A DNA stretch of 64,000 nucleotides, taken from assembly GCA_028283625.1 (NCBI GenBank), contig JAPWKG010000027.1:186001-250000 (forward strand). The letters are read 5' to 3'. The stretch's first letter is position 1; each line of letters starts with the position of its first letter. The notes beneath the pieces are model-generated. The model searched no databases. It saw only the letters and a list, made by a program, of their open reading frames with translations, and was not told where the DNA came from. Shown in pieces: positions 36,487-46,460 of this stretch. Made by a program: the position numbers and the translations under genes. The DNA is from Acidobacteriaceae bacterium. Lineage in GTDB: Bacteria > Acidobacteriota > Terriglobia > Terriglobales > Acidobacteriaceae.

Positions 36487-36683
36487 GGTGCATTCTCCTT
36501 GGAACGATACGAAGGCGTTGCGCGGAGGGGGAAGCGTGGTTCGCCGGTCCGCGTGTTGGAACAAACAATGAGCACGCAGGACGGGGCCCTCGTCCTGTCC
36601 TAAGCTAGATGTGGATGAAACGGCATACGATCTATCCCTAAAGTCCGCATGTTTCGTCTAATCGTCCGGAAGGTGTTTTGTTT

Positions 36684-37619
36684 ATGGATCCGCTTTCGAA
36701 TGTTCTGTCGTTATTGAAGCCGCAGAGTCTGGTCTCGCGCGGCTTTGGGTTGACCGGCGATCTGGCGATCCAGTGGCCGAAACATAAAGGCATCAAGTGC
36801 TATGCGCTGCTGCGTGGCCGCTGCTGGTTGCAGGTGGAGGGCGTGCCTGATCCGATCCCGGTGACGGAGGGCGATTGCTTCCTGCTGCCGCGCGGCAGAC
36901 CGTTTTGCCTGACGACGGATCTTTCGCTCAAGCCGATGGACTTTACGGTGCTGCGGGAGAGCGGCGCCCTGGAGAGCCTGTGCACCGAATCGCTGGACGG
37001 CAAGGTGTACATGGCTGGGGGACACTTTGTGCTGGCGGGAGAACATGCGGAGATTCTGCTGAACGCTCTGCCTCCGGTGGTGCATATCCGCACAGAGGAA
37101 GATAAGGCGGCGATGCGCTGGTCGTTGGAGCGGATGGAGGAGGAGCTGCGCGCGAATCGTCCGGGAGTGGAGCTGATTACGCAGCAGCTGGCGTACGTGA
37201 TGCTGGTGCAGGCGCTGCGTCTGCATCTGGCGGATGGCGCAAGCGCCGGCGTCGGGTGGTTGTTTGCCCTGGCGGATAAGCAGATGAGCGCTGCGCTGAG
37301 CTGTATGCACGAAGAGCCGGGAGCGCCCTGGACGCTGCAGTCGTTGGCAGAGCGTGTTGGGATGTCGCGTTCGGTCTTTGCGGAACGCTTCAAGCAGAGC
37401 GTGGGCGCCTCTCCGCTGGAGTATCTGACGAAGTGGCGAATGCTGGTGGGGGGAGACAGGCTGCGGAGTACGGATGCCTCGATTGCGGAGATTGCCTGTT
37501 CGCTGGGGTACCGCTCGGAGAGCGCCTTTGGTAAGGCGTTCAAAAAGGAGATGGGGTGCTCGCCGCGGCAGTACGGAAGAATGACGGTGAAGTCACCGTT
37601 GGCGATGGCTGCGGACTAA
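36684..37619 (+). CDS. AraC-family transcriptional regulator with cupin_6 sensor
   Basis: A 311-residue regulator from ATG 36684 (GGAAGG 10 bases upstream; TTG 36678 is an alternative). The N-terminal half is a cupin (CYALLRGRCWLQVEGVPD, TEGDCFLLPRGRPF). The C-terminal two-HTH AraC domain reads WTLQSLAERVGMSRSVFAER and SIAEIACSLGYRSESAFGKA, ending CSPRQYGR. Regulators of this kind usually activate the neighbouring divergent SDR gene; 197 bases lie between them. Confidence 0.92.
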   Translation: MDPLSNVLSLLKPQSLVSRGFGLTGDLAIQWPKHKGIKCYALLRGRCWLQVEGVPDPIPVTEGDCFLLPRGRPFCLTTDLSLKPMDFTVLRESGALESLCTESLDGKVYMAGGHFVLAGEHAEILLNALPPVVHIRTEEDKAAMRWSLERMEEELRANRPGVELITQQLAYVMLVQALRLHLADGASAGVGWLFALADKQMSAALSCMHEEPGAPWTLQSLAERVGMSRSVFAERFKQSVGASPLEYLTKWRMLVGGDRLRSTDASIAEIACSLGYRSESAFGKAFKKEMGCSPRQYGRMTVKSPLAMAAD

Positions 37620-37639
37620 TCGGGCCGGTTGCTCTGCAG

Positions 37640-37677
37640 GCAAAACGCCGTGCAGGTGAGCCTGCACGGCGTTTTGC
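37640..37677. terminator. Strong bidirectional terminator
   Basis: A 17-bp perfect stem (GCAAAACGCCGTGCAGG with its complement, 37640-37656 and 37661-37677) with a TGAG loop, between the convergent AraC gene and mmsA. Confidence 0.9.
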
Positions 37678-37712
37678 TGCAACTGTGGTTTGCCGCAGCC
37701 AGAGAGAGCCGC

Positions 37713-39263
37713 TTAGCCGAGCGTCGGCATGGTGGTGTCAACGCCGGTGCGGATGCCCGTGGGCCAGCGTGCGGTGATGGTCTTGATGCGGGTGTAGAAG
37801 CGCATGCCTTCGGGGCCGTAGATCGAGTGATCGCCGAAGAGCGAGCGCTTCCAGCCACCGAAGGAGTGGAAGGCCATGGGAACGGGGATCGGTACGTTGA
37901 TGCCGACCATACCTGCTTGTACGCGGCGAGCGAAGTCGCGGGCGGTGTCCCCGTCTCGGGTGAAGATGCTGGTGCCGTTGCCGAACTCGTGCTCGTTGAT
38001 GAGCTGCAGCGCGGTTTCGAAGGTGTTGGTGCGGACGATGCCGAGGACCGGTCCGAAGATCTCTTCTTTGTAGATCTTCATCTCGGGCTTGACGTGGTCG
38101 AAGAGGCACGCGCCGAGGAAGAAGCCTTCGCCTGCGGGGAGCGCGGCGGTGCGGCCGTCGACGAGCAGCTCTGCACCCTCGGTCTTGCCGAGGTCGATGT
38201 AGCCTTCGACGCGAGCGAGGTGCTGGCTGGTGACGAGCGGGCCGAGGTCGGGCTCCTTCTCGGAGGAAGGAGCGCCGTTGCCGATGCGGAGCGTATCGAT
38301 GCGGGACTTCAGCTTGTCGAGGAGGTTGTCGGCGGTTTCCTTGCCGACGGTGACGGCGACGGAGATGGCCATGCAGCGTTCGCCAGCGGAGCCGTAGGCT
38401 GCGCCGACGAGTGCGTCGGCGGCCTGGTCGAGGTCGGCGTCGGGCATGACGATCATGTGGTTCTTTGCGCCGCCAAGAGCCTGCACGCGCTTGCCGTGCT
38501 TTGTGCCGGTGGCGTAGACGTACTCGGCGATGGGCGTGGAGCCGACGAAGCTGATGGCTTTGACGTCAGGGTGTTCGAGCAGACGATCGACGGAGGTCTT
38601 GTCGCCGTGAACGACGTTGAAGACGCCGTCGGGGAGACCGGCTTCCTTGAGCATTTCAGCGATGAGGAGAGCTGCGGACGGGTCGCGCTCGGAGGGCTTA
38701 AGGATGAAGCAATTGCCGCAGGCGAGTGCCATGGGAGCCATCCACATGGGAACCATCGCGGGGAAGTTGAAGGGCGTGATGCCGGCGACGACGCCAAGGG
38801 GCTGGCGGACGCTGTAGGCGTCGATGTTGGTGCCGACCTGTTCGGTGTACTCACCCTTGAGAAGCTGCGGGATGGCGGTGGCGAACTCGATGTTTTCAAG
38901 GCCGCGGGTACACTCGCCCTTGGCGTCGGAGAAGACCTTGCCGTGCTCACGGGTGATGATGGCGGCTAGCTCGTCCATGCGCGACTCGAAGATCTCGCGG
39001 AAGCGGAACATGACGCGCGCGCGGCGTAGCGGTGGCCAGTTGGACCAGTCCGGAAAGGCGGCGGCTGCAGAGGCGATGGCGGCATCGACTTCGGCGTCGG
39101 TGGCCAGAGCGAGGCGCGCCTGCTTCTGGCCGGTGGCGGGGTTATACACGTCGGAAAAACGGCCAGAGGTGCCGGAGACGAACGCTCCACCAACCCAATG
39201 CTGGATTTCGGGAAGGGCGCTGCTGCCCGTCGAAGAAACTTCGGGGACTACGGATGCTGCCAT
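37713..39263 (-). CDS. mmsA: CoA-acylating methylmalonate-semialdehyde dehydrogenase
   Basis: A 516-residue aldehyde dehydrogenase superfamily member. Catalytic Cys lies in [14 protein letters not shown], the cofactor site in [15 protein letters not shown] and [13 protein letters not shown]. The pattern GERCMA and PFNFPAMVP is characteristic of MmsA/IolA enzymes, which turn methylmalonate or malonate semialdehyde into propionyl- or acetyl-CoA in valine, thymine or inositol breakdown. An XRE/cupin regulator gene lies 92 bases upstream on the same strand. Confidence 0.93.
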   Translation of the reverse strand: MAASVVPEVSSTGSSALPEIQHWVGGAFVSGTSGRFSDVYNPATGQKQARLALATDAEVDAAIASAAAAFPDWSNWPPLRRARVMFRFREIFESRMDELAAIITREHGKVFSDAKGECTRGLENIEFATAIPQLLKGEYTEQVGTNIDAYSVRQPLGVVAGITPFNFPAMVPMWMAPMALACGNCFILKPSERDPSAALLIAEMLKEAGLPDGVFNVVHGDKTSVDRLLEHPDVKAISFVGSTPIAEYVYATGTKHGKRVQALGGAKNHMIVMPDADLDQAADALVGAAYGSAGERCMAISVAVTVGKETADNLLDKLKSRIDTLRIGNGAPSSEKEPDLGPLVTSQHLARVEGYIDLGKTEGAELLVDGRTAALPAGEGFFLGACLFDHVKPEMKIYKEEIFGPVLGIVRTNTFETALQLINEHEFGNGTSIFTRDGDTARDFARRVQAGMVGINVPIPVPMAFHSFGGWKRSLFGDHSIYGPEGMRFYTRIKTITARWPTGIRTGVDTTMPTLG

Positions 39264-39355
39264 GACGACGCACTCCTTATCAGGAAAAGGGAAACGTCTA
39301 TCCTAGCACCGGTTTTGCGGCATCCCGGCGGCCGAAGTCGTATTTTTGGCTGAAA

Positions 39356-40105
39356 TCAGGCTTCGAGGTCGCGCTGTGCGGAGTGGCGCCGGTTGGGGCG
39401 GCGGAACTCGCCGGGCTCCTGGTCGAAGCTGATGATGAGGGCAACGGCGGGCTGGTCGCCGGCAGCACGGTAGCTGCGCGGTGTTTCCCCGGAGATGTAG
39501 AGCACGTCCTTTGTCTGGAGGTTGTGCTCCTCGCCTTTGCGCAGCAGGGCGATTTCGCCGGAGAGGACGTAGACCATCTCGATGCCGCAGTAACGTTCGG
39601 GCTGAAAGGCAGAACGCTCCTGACCGGGGAGGAACTCCGCCATGCAGGGGCGCAGGCCGCCTTCAGGGACCAGGATGCCGAAGCTTTCTGCAATGTAATC
39701 CGGGCTCTCGGGCGTGAGTCCCATGGGCAGACGGGCGCGGTTGCGTTTGCGCTGAATGCGGAAAACGGCTGCGTCGGAGGTTTCAAAAAAGTAGCTGAGA
39801 TCTTTGCCGAAGACGAGCGAGATGCGGGCAAGGTTGCGCAGTGTGGGCACGACACGCCCTGTTTCCAGTTGAGAGAGGAAGCTCGCGGAAAGCCCAGTTT
39901 GCTTGCCCAGTTCGACCAGCCCCATGGAGCGTTTGAGGCGGAGGCGTTTAATACGTTGTCCCAGCTGTGCGGAGGAGAGCAGCCCTTCGGCTGCTTCTGG
40001 ATCGACCGAACTGATGGCGGACGGGTGTTGCCGGTGGATCGTGTCCGCTTCCGGCATGGGCAGGGGGGCGGTCGTCGTTCTTCTGCTGGCGGCGGCCTTG
40101 CTCAT
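39356..40105 (-). CDS. XRE-family regulator with C-terminal cupin
   Basis: A 249-residue protein from ATG 40105, AAGGAG 7 bases upstream. A 45-residue unstructured start is followed by an HTH (LGQRIKRLRLKRSMGLVELG, GLSASFLSQLETGRVVPTLR) and a cupin_2 sensor domain (YCGIEMVYVLSGEIALLRKG, DVLYISGETPRSYRAAG). Such regulators control catabolic genes in response to small molecules; mmsA next to it is the likely target. Confidence 0.9.
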   Translation of the reverse strand: MSKAAASRRTTTAPLPMPEADTIHRQHPSAISSVDPEAAEGLLSSAQLGQRIKRLRLKRSMGLVELGKQTGLSASFLSQLETGRVVPTLRNLARISLVFGKDLSYFFETSDAAVFRIQRKRNRARLPMGLTPESPDYIAESFGILVPEGGLRPCMAEFLPGQERSAFQPERYCGIEMVYVLSGEIALLRKGEEHNLQTKDVLYISGETPRSYRAAGDQPAVALIISFDQEPGEFRRPNRRHSAQRDLEA

Positions 40106-40165
40106 GGGTGTTTCTCCTTGTTTGCTTCGATGCAAGGAGAGAGCAAAGCGTTGGGCTGTGGAGCG

Positions 40166-42880
40166 TTATCTGGCCGAGAGCTGTTCCGGATGCAGGGATT
40201 GGACTGTGGTGAAGAACTTCTTCCAGGGGTCGGGATGCAGCGCGGCTTTCCAGCGGGAAAAGTCTTTGACCGGAAAGCTGGGGGGCTCGTGGAGCCGGAG
40301 AGCGGACCAGGGGAGCGGCAGGGCGGCGTGCATGCCGGAGCGCGCGCGCGGACTGTAAGGGGCAACCGCTGTGGCGCCGCGTTCGTTGCGCAGATAGTCG
40401 AGGAAGATTTTGTCGCGCCGAGCGGCTTTGCTCATTTTGGTGAGGAAGAGCGCGGGGTTGGAGGATTCGAGGGAGAGGGCGAACTGGTGCGCTGCGCGTT
40501 TGAGCTCTGCCCAGCCGTGTTCAGGCTGGATGGGAGCGACGATGTGAAGACCTTTCCCTCCGGTTGTTTTGAGGAAGCTTTGCAGGCCGGCGTTGCGGAG
40601 ACGGAGGCGGATTTCTGCTGCAGCTGCGGCGAGCTGTTGCCAGGGCACGGAGGCGTCGGGGTCGAGGTCAAAGATGAGGCGGTCGGGGTGTTCGAGGTCC
40701 TGGTTGCCTGCCCCCCAGGGGTGAAGCTCGAGGACGCCGATCTGCGCGAGGGAGGTGAGAGCCTCTGCGCTGTCGAGCGTGATGTATGGCTCCGGGCCGT
40801 TAGAGCGTTTGTCCTGCACGGAGATAGAGCGGATTTCTGAAGGCAGGCTATGGGTGTAGTGCTTCTGGAAGAAGCAGGTTCCGGCCGTGCCTTCGGGGCA
40901 ACGCACCAGTGAGAGAGGGCGGTTGGCGATGTGGGGAAGCATCCAGCGCGAAATTGCCCAGAAGTACTCTGCCAGCTCCTGCTTGGTGAGGCCGGAGGCG
41001 GCATCGAGCACTTTGCCGGGATGTGTGAGGTGGAGGGCGGGAAAGGTGGAGGGTGGCATGGCGCGTTCCTGAGAAAGTGTGCGTGGGCGTTTGGGGGTAG
41101 GAACTGCGGAGGATTCACGACAGACTTCGCGGGCGGGCTTGTCTTCCCGCAGGCCGAGGAAGGCCGCCTGACGTACCAGATTGTCGCTAGTCCAGGTGGC
41201 GAAGCGGACCTGCGCAACGAGATCGGGGCGGACCCAGTGCACGGAGTGTTCCGCCTGGGCTGCGATGCGGTTGCTGAAATCAGGGCGGGCGGTTTTGAGG
41301 GGGCTGAGCTGACGGTAGAGGTTGCTTCGCTGGCTTTGGGAGAAGCCTGTTCCGGTGCGTCCGGCGTAGTGGAGCTGGCCGTGGGAGTCGTAGAGAGCAA
41401 GCACCAGGGCGCCGATCTGGTGGGGAGCGGTGCGGGAGTCGGTGTAGCCGGTGATGACGAACTCCTGCTCGAGCAGGCACTTGGATTTCAGCCACTCCGA
41501 GCTTCGTCCGCTATGGTAGGGGGCGTCGGCACGCTTGGAGACGATGCCTTCGGCGTGAAGTTCGCAGGCCTTATGGAAGATGGTGGGGCCTGAGCCGGAG
41601 AGATGTTCCGAGAGCTGGAGGGTGGTATCGGAAGCGTAAGAGAGAAGCTCGCTGAGCAGTGCCTTGCGTTGCAGGAGGGGTTGGCGGTGCACGGCGCGTC
41701 CGTTTAGGTGGAGCAGGTCGAAGGCGAAGTAAATGAGTGGGTTGTGCTCGGTTTGCTGAAACCAAGCTTGAAGTCTTGCGAAGGACGAGATGCCGTGCTC
41801 GTCGAGTATGCAGACCTCACCGTCGAGAGTGAGGTGTTCGAAGGGCAGCGCGGCGATGGAGGCGGCAAGGGCTGGCATGCGGTGGGTCCAGTCAAGGCCG
41901 GTGCGGGTGAGCAGCTTGACCGAGTTGCCGGATTTCCGGGCCTGGATGCGATATCCATCCAGCTTGATTTCATGCAGCCAGGAGTCGCCGTTGGGAGCCT
42001 GTGCGGTGGGGGAGGCGAGTTGCGGCGCAGTGAAGGCGGGCTGTTCTTCCGGTGCGAAGACTTTGATTTGTCGCTGGAGTGCGGCGGTGGCTTTGGGGGC
42101 GGATTTGGAGCTTGCACGAGCGGTGGCGCGCGTCGGGTTTTTGACGGGCGGGGCGGTGGAGGTTCGCGGACGTGTCCAGGCTTGTTTGCCGCTGTTGGTC
42201 TGCTGTGAGTTCCAGATGTGATCTTCCTGAGAGGCGATCTGGTCAAGGCTTCGCCCAGTGAGGACGGAGTTGGGGAATTGGTCGGTGATGAGGGGATCGC
42301 CGGGAGCGCGCTCGAAGCGGTCGTGCTCCTTGATCAGAAGCCAGTTTGGCTTGGCGGTGGGCTTTTCTGCGGGGCGTGGCTTCATGCGCACGAGCGTCCA
42401 TTTGCCGTGCAGCCTGGTTCCGTGGAGCTCGAATTTGAGGGAGCCGGAGAGGAGCGCGGCGTCGACGTCCTCGTTGCCAGGCTGTGGTGTCCAGCTTCCG
42501 TGATCCCAGAGCATGACGGTGCCGCCACCGTATTGGCCTGCGGGAATGATGCCTTCAAAGCCGCCGTACTCAAGCGGGTGGTCTTCAACCTGAACGGCGA
42601 GACGCCGATCTTTGGGGTTGTCGCTGGGGCCTTTGGCGACCGCCCAGGATTTGAGCACGCCAGCCCAGCCAAGGCGAAAGTCGTAATGGAGATGCGAGGC
42701 TGCGTGTTTCTGGAGGACAAAGGGGAGAGGGGATGTGGAGGAGGCTTTGCTGCGGCTGCGGTTGCCTGCGGGCTCCTGGGTTACGGCGAAGTCCCGCATG
42801 GAGCGGTAGCGCGCAAGCTGTTCGTCGACAGCGTCGGCAGAGGTGTTGGAGACGGATTGGGAGGCCTTCCTCTTGCTCAT
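40166..42880 (-). CDS. ligD: Multidomain ATP-dependent DNA ligase LigD (phosphoesterase-ligase-polymerase)
   Basis: A 904-residue non-homologous end-joining enzyme. Order of domains: phosphoesterase at 48-165 (HAASHLHYDFRLGWAGVLKS, HPLEYGGFEGIIPAGQYGGG), ATP-dependent ligase from about 290-590 with the adenylated Lys in EIKLDGYR near residue 310, and primase-like polymerase from about 615 (LTHPGKVLDAASGLTKQELA, FDLDPDASV with metal-binding Asp residues, TTGGKGLHIVAP). Order PE-Lig-Pol is that of Pseudomonas LigD, not the Pol-PE-Lig order of mycobacteria. Directly downstream of ku, 31 bases apart. Confidence 0.95.
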   Translation of the reverse strand: MSKRKASQSVSNTSADAVDEQLARYRSMRDFAVTQEPAGNRSRSKASSTSPLPFVLQKHAASHLHYDFRLGWAGVLKSWAVAKGPSDNPKDRRLAVQVEDHPLEYGGFEGIIPAGQYGGGTVMLWDHGSWTPQPGNEDVDAALLSGSLKFELHGTRLHGKWTLVRMKPRPAEKPTAKPNWLLIKEHDRFERAPGDPLITDQFPNSVLTGRSLDQIASQEDHIWNSQQTNSGKQAWTRPRTSTAPPVKNPTRATARASSKSAPKATAALQRQIKVFAPEEQPAFTAPQLASPTAQAPNGDSWLHEIKLDGYRIQARKSGNSVKLLTRTGLDWTHRMPALAASIAALPFEHLTLDGEVCILDEHGISSFARLQAWFQQTEHNPLIYFAFDLLHLNGRAVHRQPLLQRKALLSELLSYASDTTLQLSEHLSGSGPTIFHKACELHAEGIVSKRADAPYHSGRSSEWLKSKCLLEQEFVITGYTDSRTAPHQIGALVLALYDSHGQLHYAGRTGTGFSQSQRSNLYRQLSPLKTARPDFSNRIAAQAEHSVHWVRPDLVAQVRFATWTSDNLVRQAAFLGLREDKPAREVCRESSAVPTPKRPRTLSQERAMPPSTFPALHLTHPGKVLDAASGLTKQELAEYFWAISRWMLPHIANRPLSLVRCPEGTAGTCFFQKHYTHSLPSEIRSISVQDKRSNGPEPYITLDSAEALTSLAQIGVLELHPWGAGNQDLEHPDRLIFDLDPDASVPWQQLAAAAAEIRLRLRNAGLQSFLKTTGGKGLHIVAPIQPEHGWAELKRAAHQFALSLESSNPALFLTKMSKAARRDKIFLDYLRNERGATAVAPYSPRARSGMHAALPLPWSALRLHEPPSFPVKDFSRWKAALHPDPWKKFFTTVQSLHPEQLSAR

Positions 42881-42911
42881 TGGCCGGATATGCCCTTGTA
42901 CGTGGAAGTGT

Positions 42912-43889
42912 TTAGGCCGACTTACGCTTACCGCTCTTTGAGCTGCTGGATTTTGCGGTTTTCGTCGCAGCCGTTTTTGCGGAGGATTTTGTTTCAGAGC
43001 TCTTTGCGGCGTTTTTGACGAGCTTCAAGCCGGCGCTCCGTTTTCTGGCCGGGGTGGACGAGGAAGTGGCGTCGGCCTCGGTGGCCATGGAGTGGCGGAG
43101 TGCGTCCATGAGGCTGATGACCTTGCCTTGTGGGCGTTTGGGGGCGGTCTCTTTGGGGAGAGGCTGATGCTTGAGCTTGGCGTCCACTAGCTCTTTGAGA
43201 GCGGTTTCATACCCATCGATGAAGGTTTCGGGCCGGAAGGAGGCCGACTTACGCTGGATGAGCTCTTTGGCCAGAGCCAGAGAGTCCTGCTCAAGAGACT
43301 GCTTTTTGATTTCCGAGAAGTACGCCTGCGGGTTGCGGAGCTCGGAGGCGTAACGGAGCGTGTAGGCCATGATGCCGCCGGTGCTTTGCTCGCCTGCCGG
43401 TGCGAGTGCGACGAGGTGCTCGCGACCACCGAAGGCGATCCTGCTAAGACCGATCTTTGCGGTGTCGAGCATGGCTTTGCGCACGGTCAGGAACGCTTCT
43501 GTCTGGGTGTCTGCGGAGGGAACGACGAAGTAGGGCTTTTCGTAATATGCGGGGTTGATGGAGGCGGCGTCGACAAACTGTGTGATCTCCATAGTGTGCC
43601 TGGAGGGAACACGAAGCTGCGCGATCTCTTCCGGCTCGATCTGGAGATACTGGCCTTTCGCATACTCGTAGCCCTTGACGATTTGCGAGCGCTCGACCGG
43701 GTCGTCGGCTTCGTCGGCTGAGCCTTCCAGCGCGGAGGCGAGCACTTTTTGATGGCGAACGCGCTCACCGGTGTGTCGGTCAATCTGGTGGAAGTGGAGC
43801 TCGCTTCGGGACTCTGTGGCGACGAAGAGATGTACGCCGAAGCTGACGAGCGAAATCTGAATCTGTCCGCTCCAATAGGGACGAGCCAT
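42912..43889 (-). CDS. ku: Ku DNA end-binding protein
   Basis: A 325-residue bacterial Ku homodimer subunit. The N-terminus MARPYWSGQIQISLVSFGVH and SELHFHQIDRHTGERVRHQK are family signatures; YYEKPYFVVPSA and IMAYTLRYASELR continue the core ring domain. After about residue 255 there is a long Lys/Ser/Ala/Thr-rich tail (TAATKTAKSSSSKSGKRKSA), a basic extension known to affect DNA binding and recruitment of LigD. With ligD it forms a complete two-component NHEJ system. Confidence 0.96.
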   Translation of the reverse strand: MARPYWSGQIQISLVSFGVHLFVATESRSELHFHQIDRHTGERVRHQKVLASALEGSADEADDPVERSQIVKGYEYAKGQYLQIEPEEIAQLRVPSRHTMEITQFVDAASINPAYYEKPYFVVPSADTQTEAFLTVRKAMLDTAKIGLSRIAFGGREHLVALAPAGEQSTGGIMAYTLRYASELRNPQAYFSEIKKQSLEQDSLALAKELIQRKSASFRPETFIDGYETALKELVDAKLKHQPLPKETAPKRPQGKVISLMDALRHSMATEADATSSSTPARKRSAGLKLVKNAAKSSETKSSAKTAATKTAKSSSSKSGKRKSA

Positions 43890-43971
43890 GTGGGCACCTC
43901 GTTATGAACCACTCTGTTTTTGAGTGGTGGATCGGATTTTGGGTTTGCTGAGATAAACTGTCAGTACGAGT

Positions 43972-44048
43972 CGGGGCGTAGCGCAGTCTGGTAGCGCATC
44001 TGCTTTGGGAGCAGAGGGTCGGGGGTTCGAATCCCTCCGCCCCGACCA
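43972..44048 (+). tRNA. tRNA-Pro (TGG)
   Basis: Acceptor stem CGGGGCG/CGCCCCG, D arm GCGCAGTCTGGTAGCGC, anticodon stem TCTGC/GCAGA with loop TTTGGGA giving TGG, T arm GGGGGTTCGAATCCCTC, and encoded CCA at 44046-44048. Confidence 0.96.
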
Positions 44049-44535
44049 TCTTACTTATTTCCAATCCCAATCCTTTTGATCGAGTAACGGCGAGTGGTGC
44101 AGGCTTTGCTGCGGGAGAGATCCTGTGCAGGCAGAGATTGCCAGCTGTGTTGGCTCCCAAAGGCAAGCGTTGTTGCCGGGGTGTCGTCGCTTCTGACGGC
44201 CGAATCAAAAGTTGATTGCGGTCCTGCTTCGGCAGGTTCTTGTGCTCCTAGTGGGGTGTGGGCGCGACCCTTATAAGAGGGCAGGGGTACGTTTCGCGAA
44301 TCCGAAGCTGCAATTCAGCTAGGCCTGCTCTGGTCCCCAGGCTCCACCGTCCTCATGGAGGGATTCCGCTTCATGGTCTCCGCTTCATGGTCATGGATAC
44401 ATTCGAATCATCGACGGGCCCAGCGGCCATTGCCCCATCCGAAGGCGTATTAGCCGTTTTTACCGGAGGCGCGTAATCGCCTGCCCGACAACGTGCTTCC
44501 TGCACTTAGCCCACACGCGTGCTGGGTTGGTACCG
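44049..44535. other. Non-coding stretch, no gene seen
   Basis: About 490 bases after tRNA-Pro without a credible gene. It contains short internal duplications, for example TCCGCTTCATGGTC twice near 44367-44395, and several short hairpins. It borders the cassette-like array and may be a degraded remnant. Confidence 0.5.
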
Positions 44536-44596
44536 ATAAGCCGGCCTAGTGGAATTGTTGAACGCAGGATGCGGTACTTCCGCTAACGGCGTTTAT
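44536..44596 (+). repeat. Cassette-border palindrome 1
   Basis: Left arm ATAAGCCGGCCTAGTGGAA (44536-44554) and right arm TTCCGCTAACGGCGTTTAT (44578-44596) pair at their outer ATAA and inner TAG-GGAA parts with a bulged middle. The core ACGCAGGATGC is shared with copies at 48265 and 50531. It ends 5 bases before the stop of the reversed M61 gene. Confidence 0.75.
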
Positions 44597-44601
44597 GAGG
44601 A

Positions 44602-46296
44602 CTAATACGCTGTCGTAGAGGTTGGTTTGGCTGCGCAGGCGTCTGTCTCTGGTTGGTATTGCCACGCAGCTTTCGGTTCTCCAAGTGGTCGGAATGAGAT
44701 CCTCTGCTCCTGCCCTTCGATACGCACAGTGACCGCAGCTTGTCTTTCCGTGTTGCCGCGATCAACGTCCCAACCCACTATCTGCTGCCCATCGCGCAAT
44801 CCAGCTTTGTATGCCGGCCCACTCGGGTCCACACCCGAGACTGTTTTCGCTGCTCGTGAGCTGGTGAAGTCGAACCCTAGATCGAAGGTGGGAAACTCCC
44901 CATGCCTAGCTCGATAACAAGCTGAAAGTCCTGGAATCTTATCTGGAGCAGGCAGGTCGCCTCCAGAATCTGCTGCTTTCTTCAATGCCCCAAGCTGCTC
45001 CGTTGAGAGGAATGGCTGAATCGTCGCATAGATGCGTTCTTCGGTGAGTGCCTCTTGACGGTCTCTGACCAACTGCAACATCACATCGTCAAGGGAGTGC
45101 TGACCGTTCGAGCGCTCTCTTATTGCGGCATCAAGCCACAAAGCGATGATGCGTCCTCGCACATACTCATTCGTCGAGGCAGGGAATGCGAGCAGGTCTC
45201 TGTTGATCGAAGAGACGACTTGCTCTGTGCTCCGCTCACCACCAGCAAGGGTAAGCTTCTGCGCGTAATACTCCGTAAAGCCCTCTTTGAACCACTTGGT
45301 CTTCGCGTACTCCGTCGTGGAGAGGTATCCCATCTTGAGCGGATTCCAGGCATGAAAAGACTCATGAGCCAACTGGCCCAGAAGTCTGTTGATATTGTCC
45401 TTGCGAGAGACATACATCCAGAAGGCGTCCGTGTAGGCCGTTCCATCACTGCTGCCATGGTCTTGATCAAAGGGCTGTAACGTCACAAGAAAAAAAGGAA
45501 AGGCATCGTCATGCCAGAAATCACGAACTAACTGAACGGTTCGCCCAATCTCATTCGCAGCTTCTTCATCGGAAAAGGTCCATGTACCACGAACAGCCAG
45601 CACACCAGATTGTGAGCCAATCGGAAAACGGTGAAGTCGAAAATCTCCTGCTGCAAACAAAGCTTGGTTCACGCCGCTCCACGGACCGCGATACGTCTGG
45701 CATCGATCTCGAGAAGACGATGAGATTTGTTTTGAGTCATCCGTCGTCGCGGGGTAAGCAACGCCGAAACTCGTAGCCACAGCCCACTCTGGAGGCAGGG
45801 CCTGCCAATCGAAGTTCGCTGTCACCTGCGCTTGGTCGTCGTCCTTACGCCAGATGAGGGCCTTGTCACCAGTAATTTCAGCATATTGGTCAAGAATGAC
45901 GGGCTGAAACTCACGAGGATGAACAAGTGGGCCTGACAGTCCATTGCGAAGCGTGTACGAGACCGTCACCAAGCCGGACTTCGAAGCGGACACCACCATG
46001 TCCCCATCACTTGTGTTTTTCAGTTTTGCGCCAGGACTCGTAACGTGAAGATCGCTGATCAGTTCGGAAGGGATTTCTATCGTTGTAGGCGTGTTGGCCT
46101 TGACGCGGAAGGTCATCGTTATAAGGAAGCGACGCCCCGAAGGAGTCTCGTCCAATGCGAAGCGGTACGTCACAGCATTGTCGGAGGCCGCATTCCTGAA
46201 GTGGCACGCGGCAAAGGCACCACGAACACCCAGACATGACCAGCACGCCAATGTTGCCCAAAGTAGACTGTTGCGGCTCAAGAGTCTGCTAAACAT
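44602..46296 (-). CDS. Secreted M61-family (glycyl aminopeptidase-like) metallopeptidase with PDZ domain
   Basis: A 564-residue protein with a signal peptide (LLWATLACWSCLGVRGAFA); GAGGGG lies just ahead of ATG 46296. The zinc site is QLAHESFHAWN near residue 310 with the third ligand in WFKEGFTEYYA about 25 residues on, the M61 arrangement. N-terminal beta domain (residues about 40-230) and C-terminal PDZ (GVDPSGPAYKAGLRDGQQIV) also fit M61. The gene is reversed relative to the palindromes on both sides of it. Confidence 0.88.
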   Translation of the reverse strand: MFSRLLSRNSLLWATLACWSCLGVRGAFAACHFRNAASDNAVTYRFALDETPSGRRFLITMTFRVKANTPTTIEIPSELISDLHVTSPGAKLKNTSDGDMVVSASKSGLVTVSYTLRNGLSGPLVHPREFQPVILDQYAEITGDKALIWRKDDDQAQVTANFDWQALPPEWAVATSFGVAYPATTDDSKQISSSSRDRCQTYRGPWSGVNQALFAAGDFRLHRFPIGSQSGVLAVRGTWTFSDEEAANEIGRTVQLVRDFWHDDAFPFFLVTLQPFDQDHGSSDGTAYTDAFWMYVSRKDNINRLLGQLAHESFHAWNPLKMGYLSTTEYAKTKWFKEGFTEYYAQKLTLAGGERSTEQVVSSINRDLLAFPASTNEYVRGRIIALWLDAAIRERSNGQHSLDDVMLQLVRDRQEALTEERIYATIQPFLSTEQLGALKKAADSGGDLPAPDKIPGLSACYRARHGEFPTFDLGFDFTSSRAAKTVSGVDPSGPAYKAGLRDGQQIVGWDVDRGNTERQAAVTVRIEGQEQRISFRPLGEPKAAWQYQPETDACAAKPTSTTAY

Positions 46297-46373
46297 TCAA
46301 CCCCTCATCAGTACCGGATAAGACTAGATTAGCTGCCCCCTCGTAAGCAGCTAAAGATGGATCGGTAACGAGA

Positions 46374-46418
46374 AGTCGGCTTGTCATCAGCGATCCTAAA
46401 TGTCGACAACGGCGTTTA
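46374..46418 (+). repeat. Cassette-border palindrome 2
   Basis: AGTCGGCTTGTCATCAGCGA opens a 45-base element ending AACGGCGTTTA. TTGTC and GACAA arms pair. Closely matches copies at 47093 and 49514. Confidence 0.75.
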
Positions 46419-46460
46419 GCATTACTCAACTGAAGAACCCCGCATTCTGAACGAGGTGCT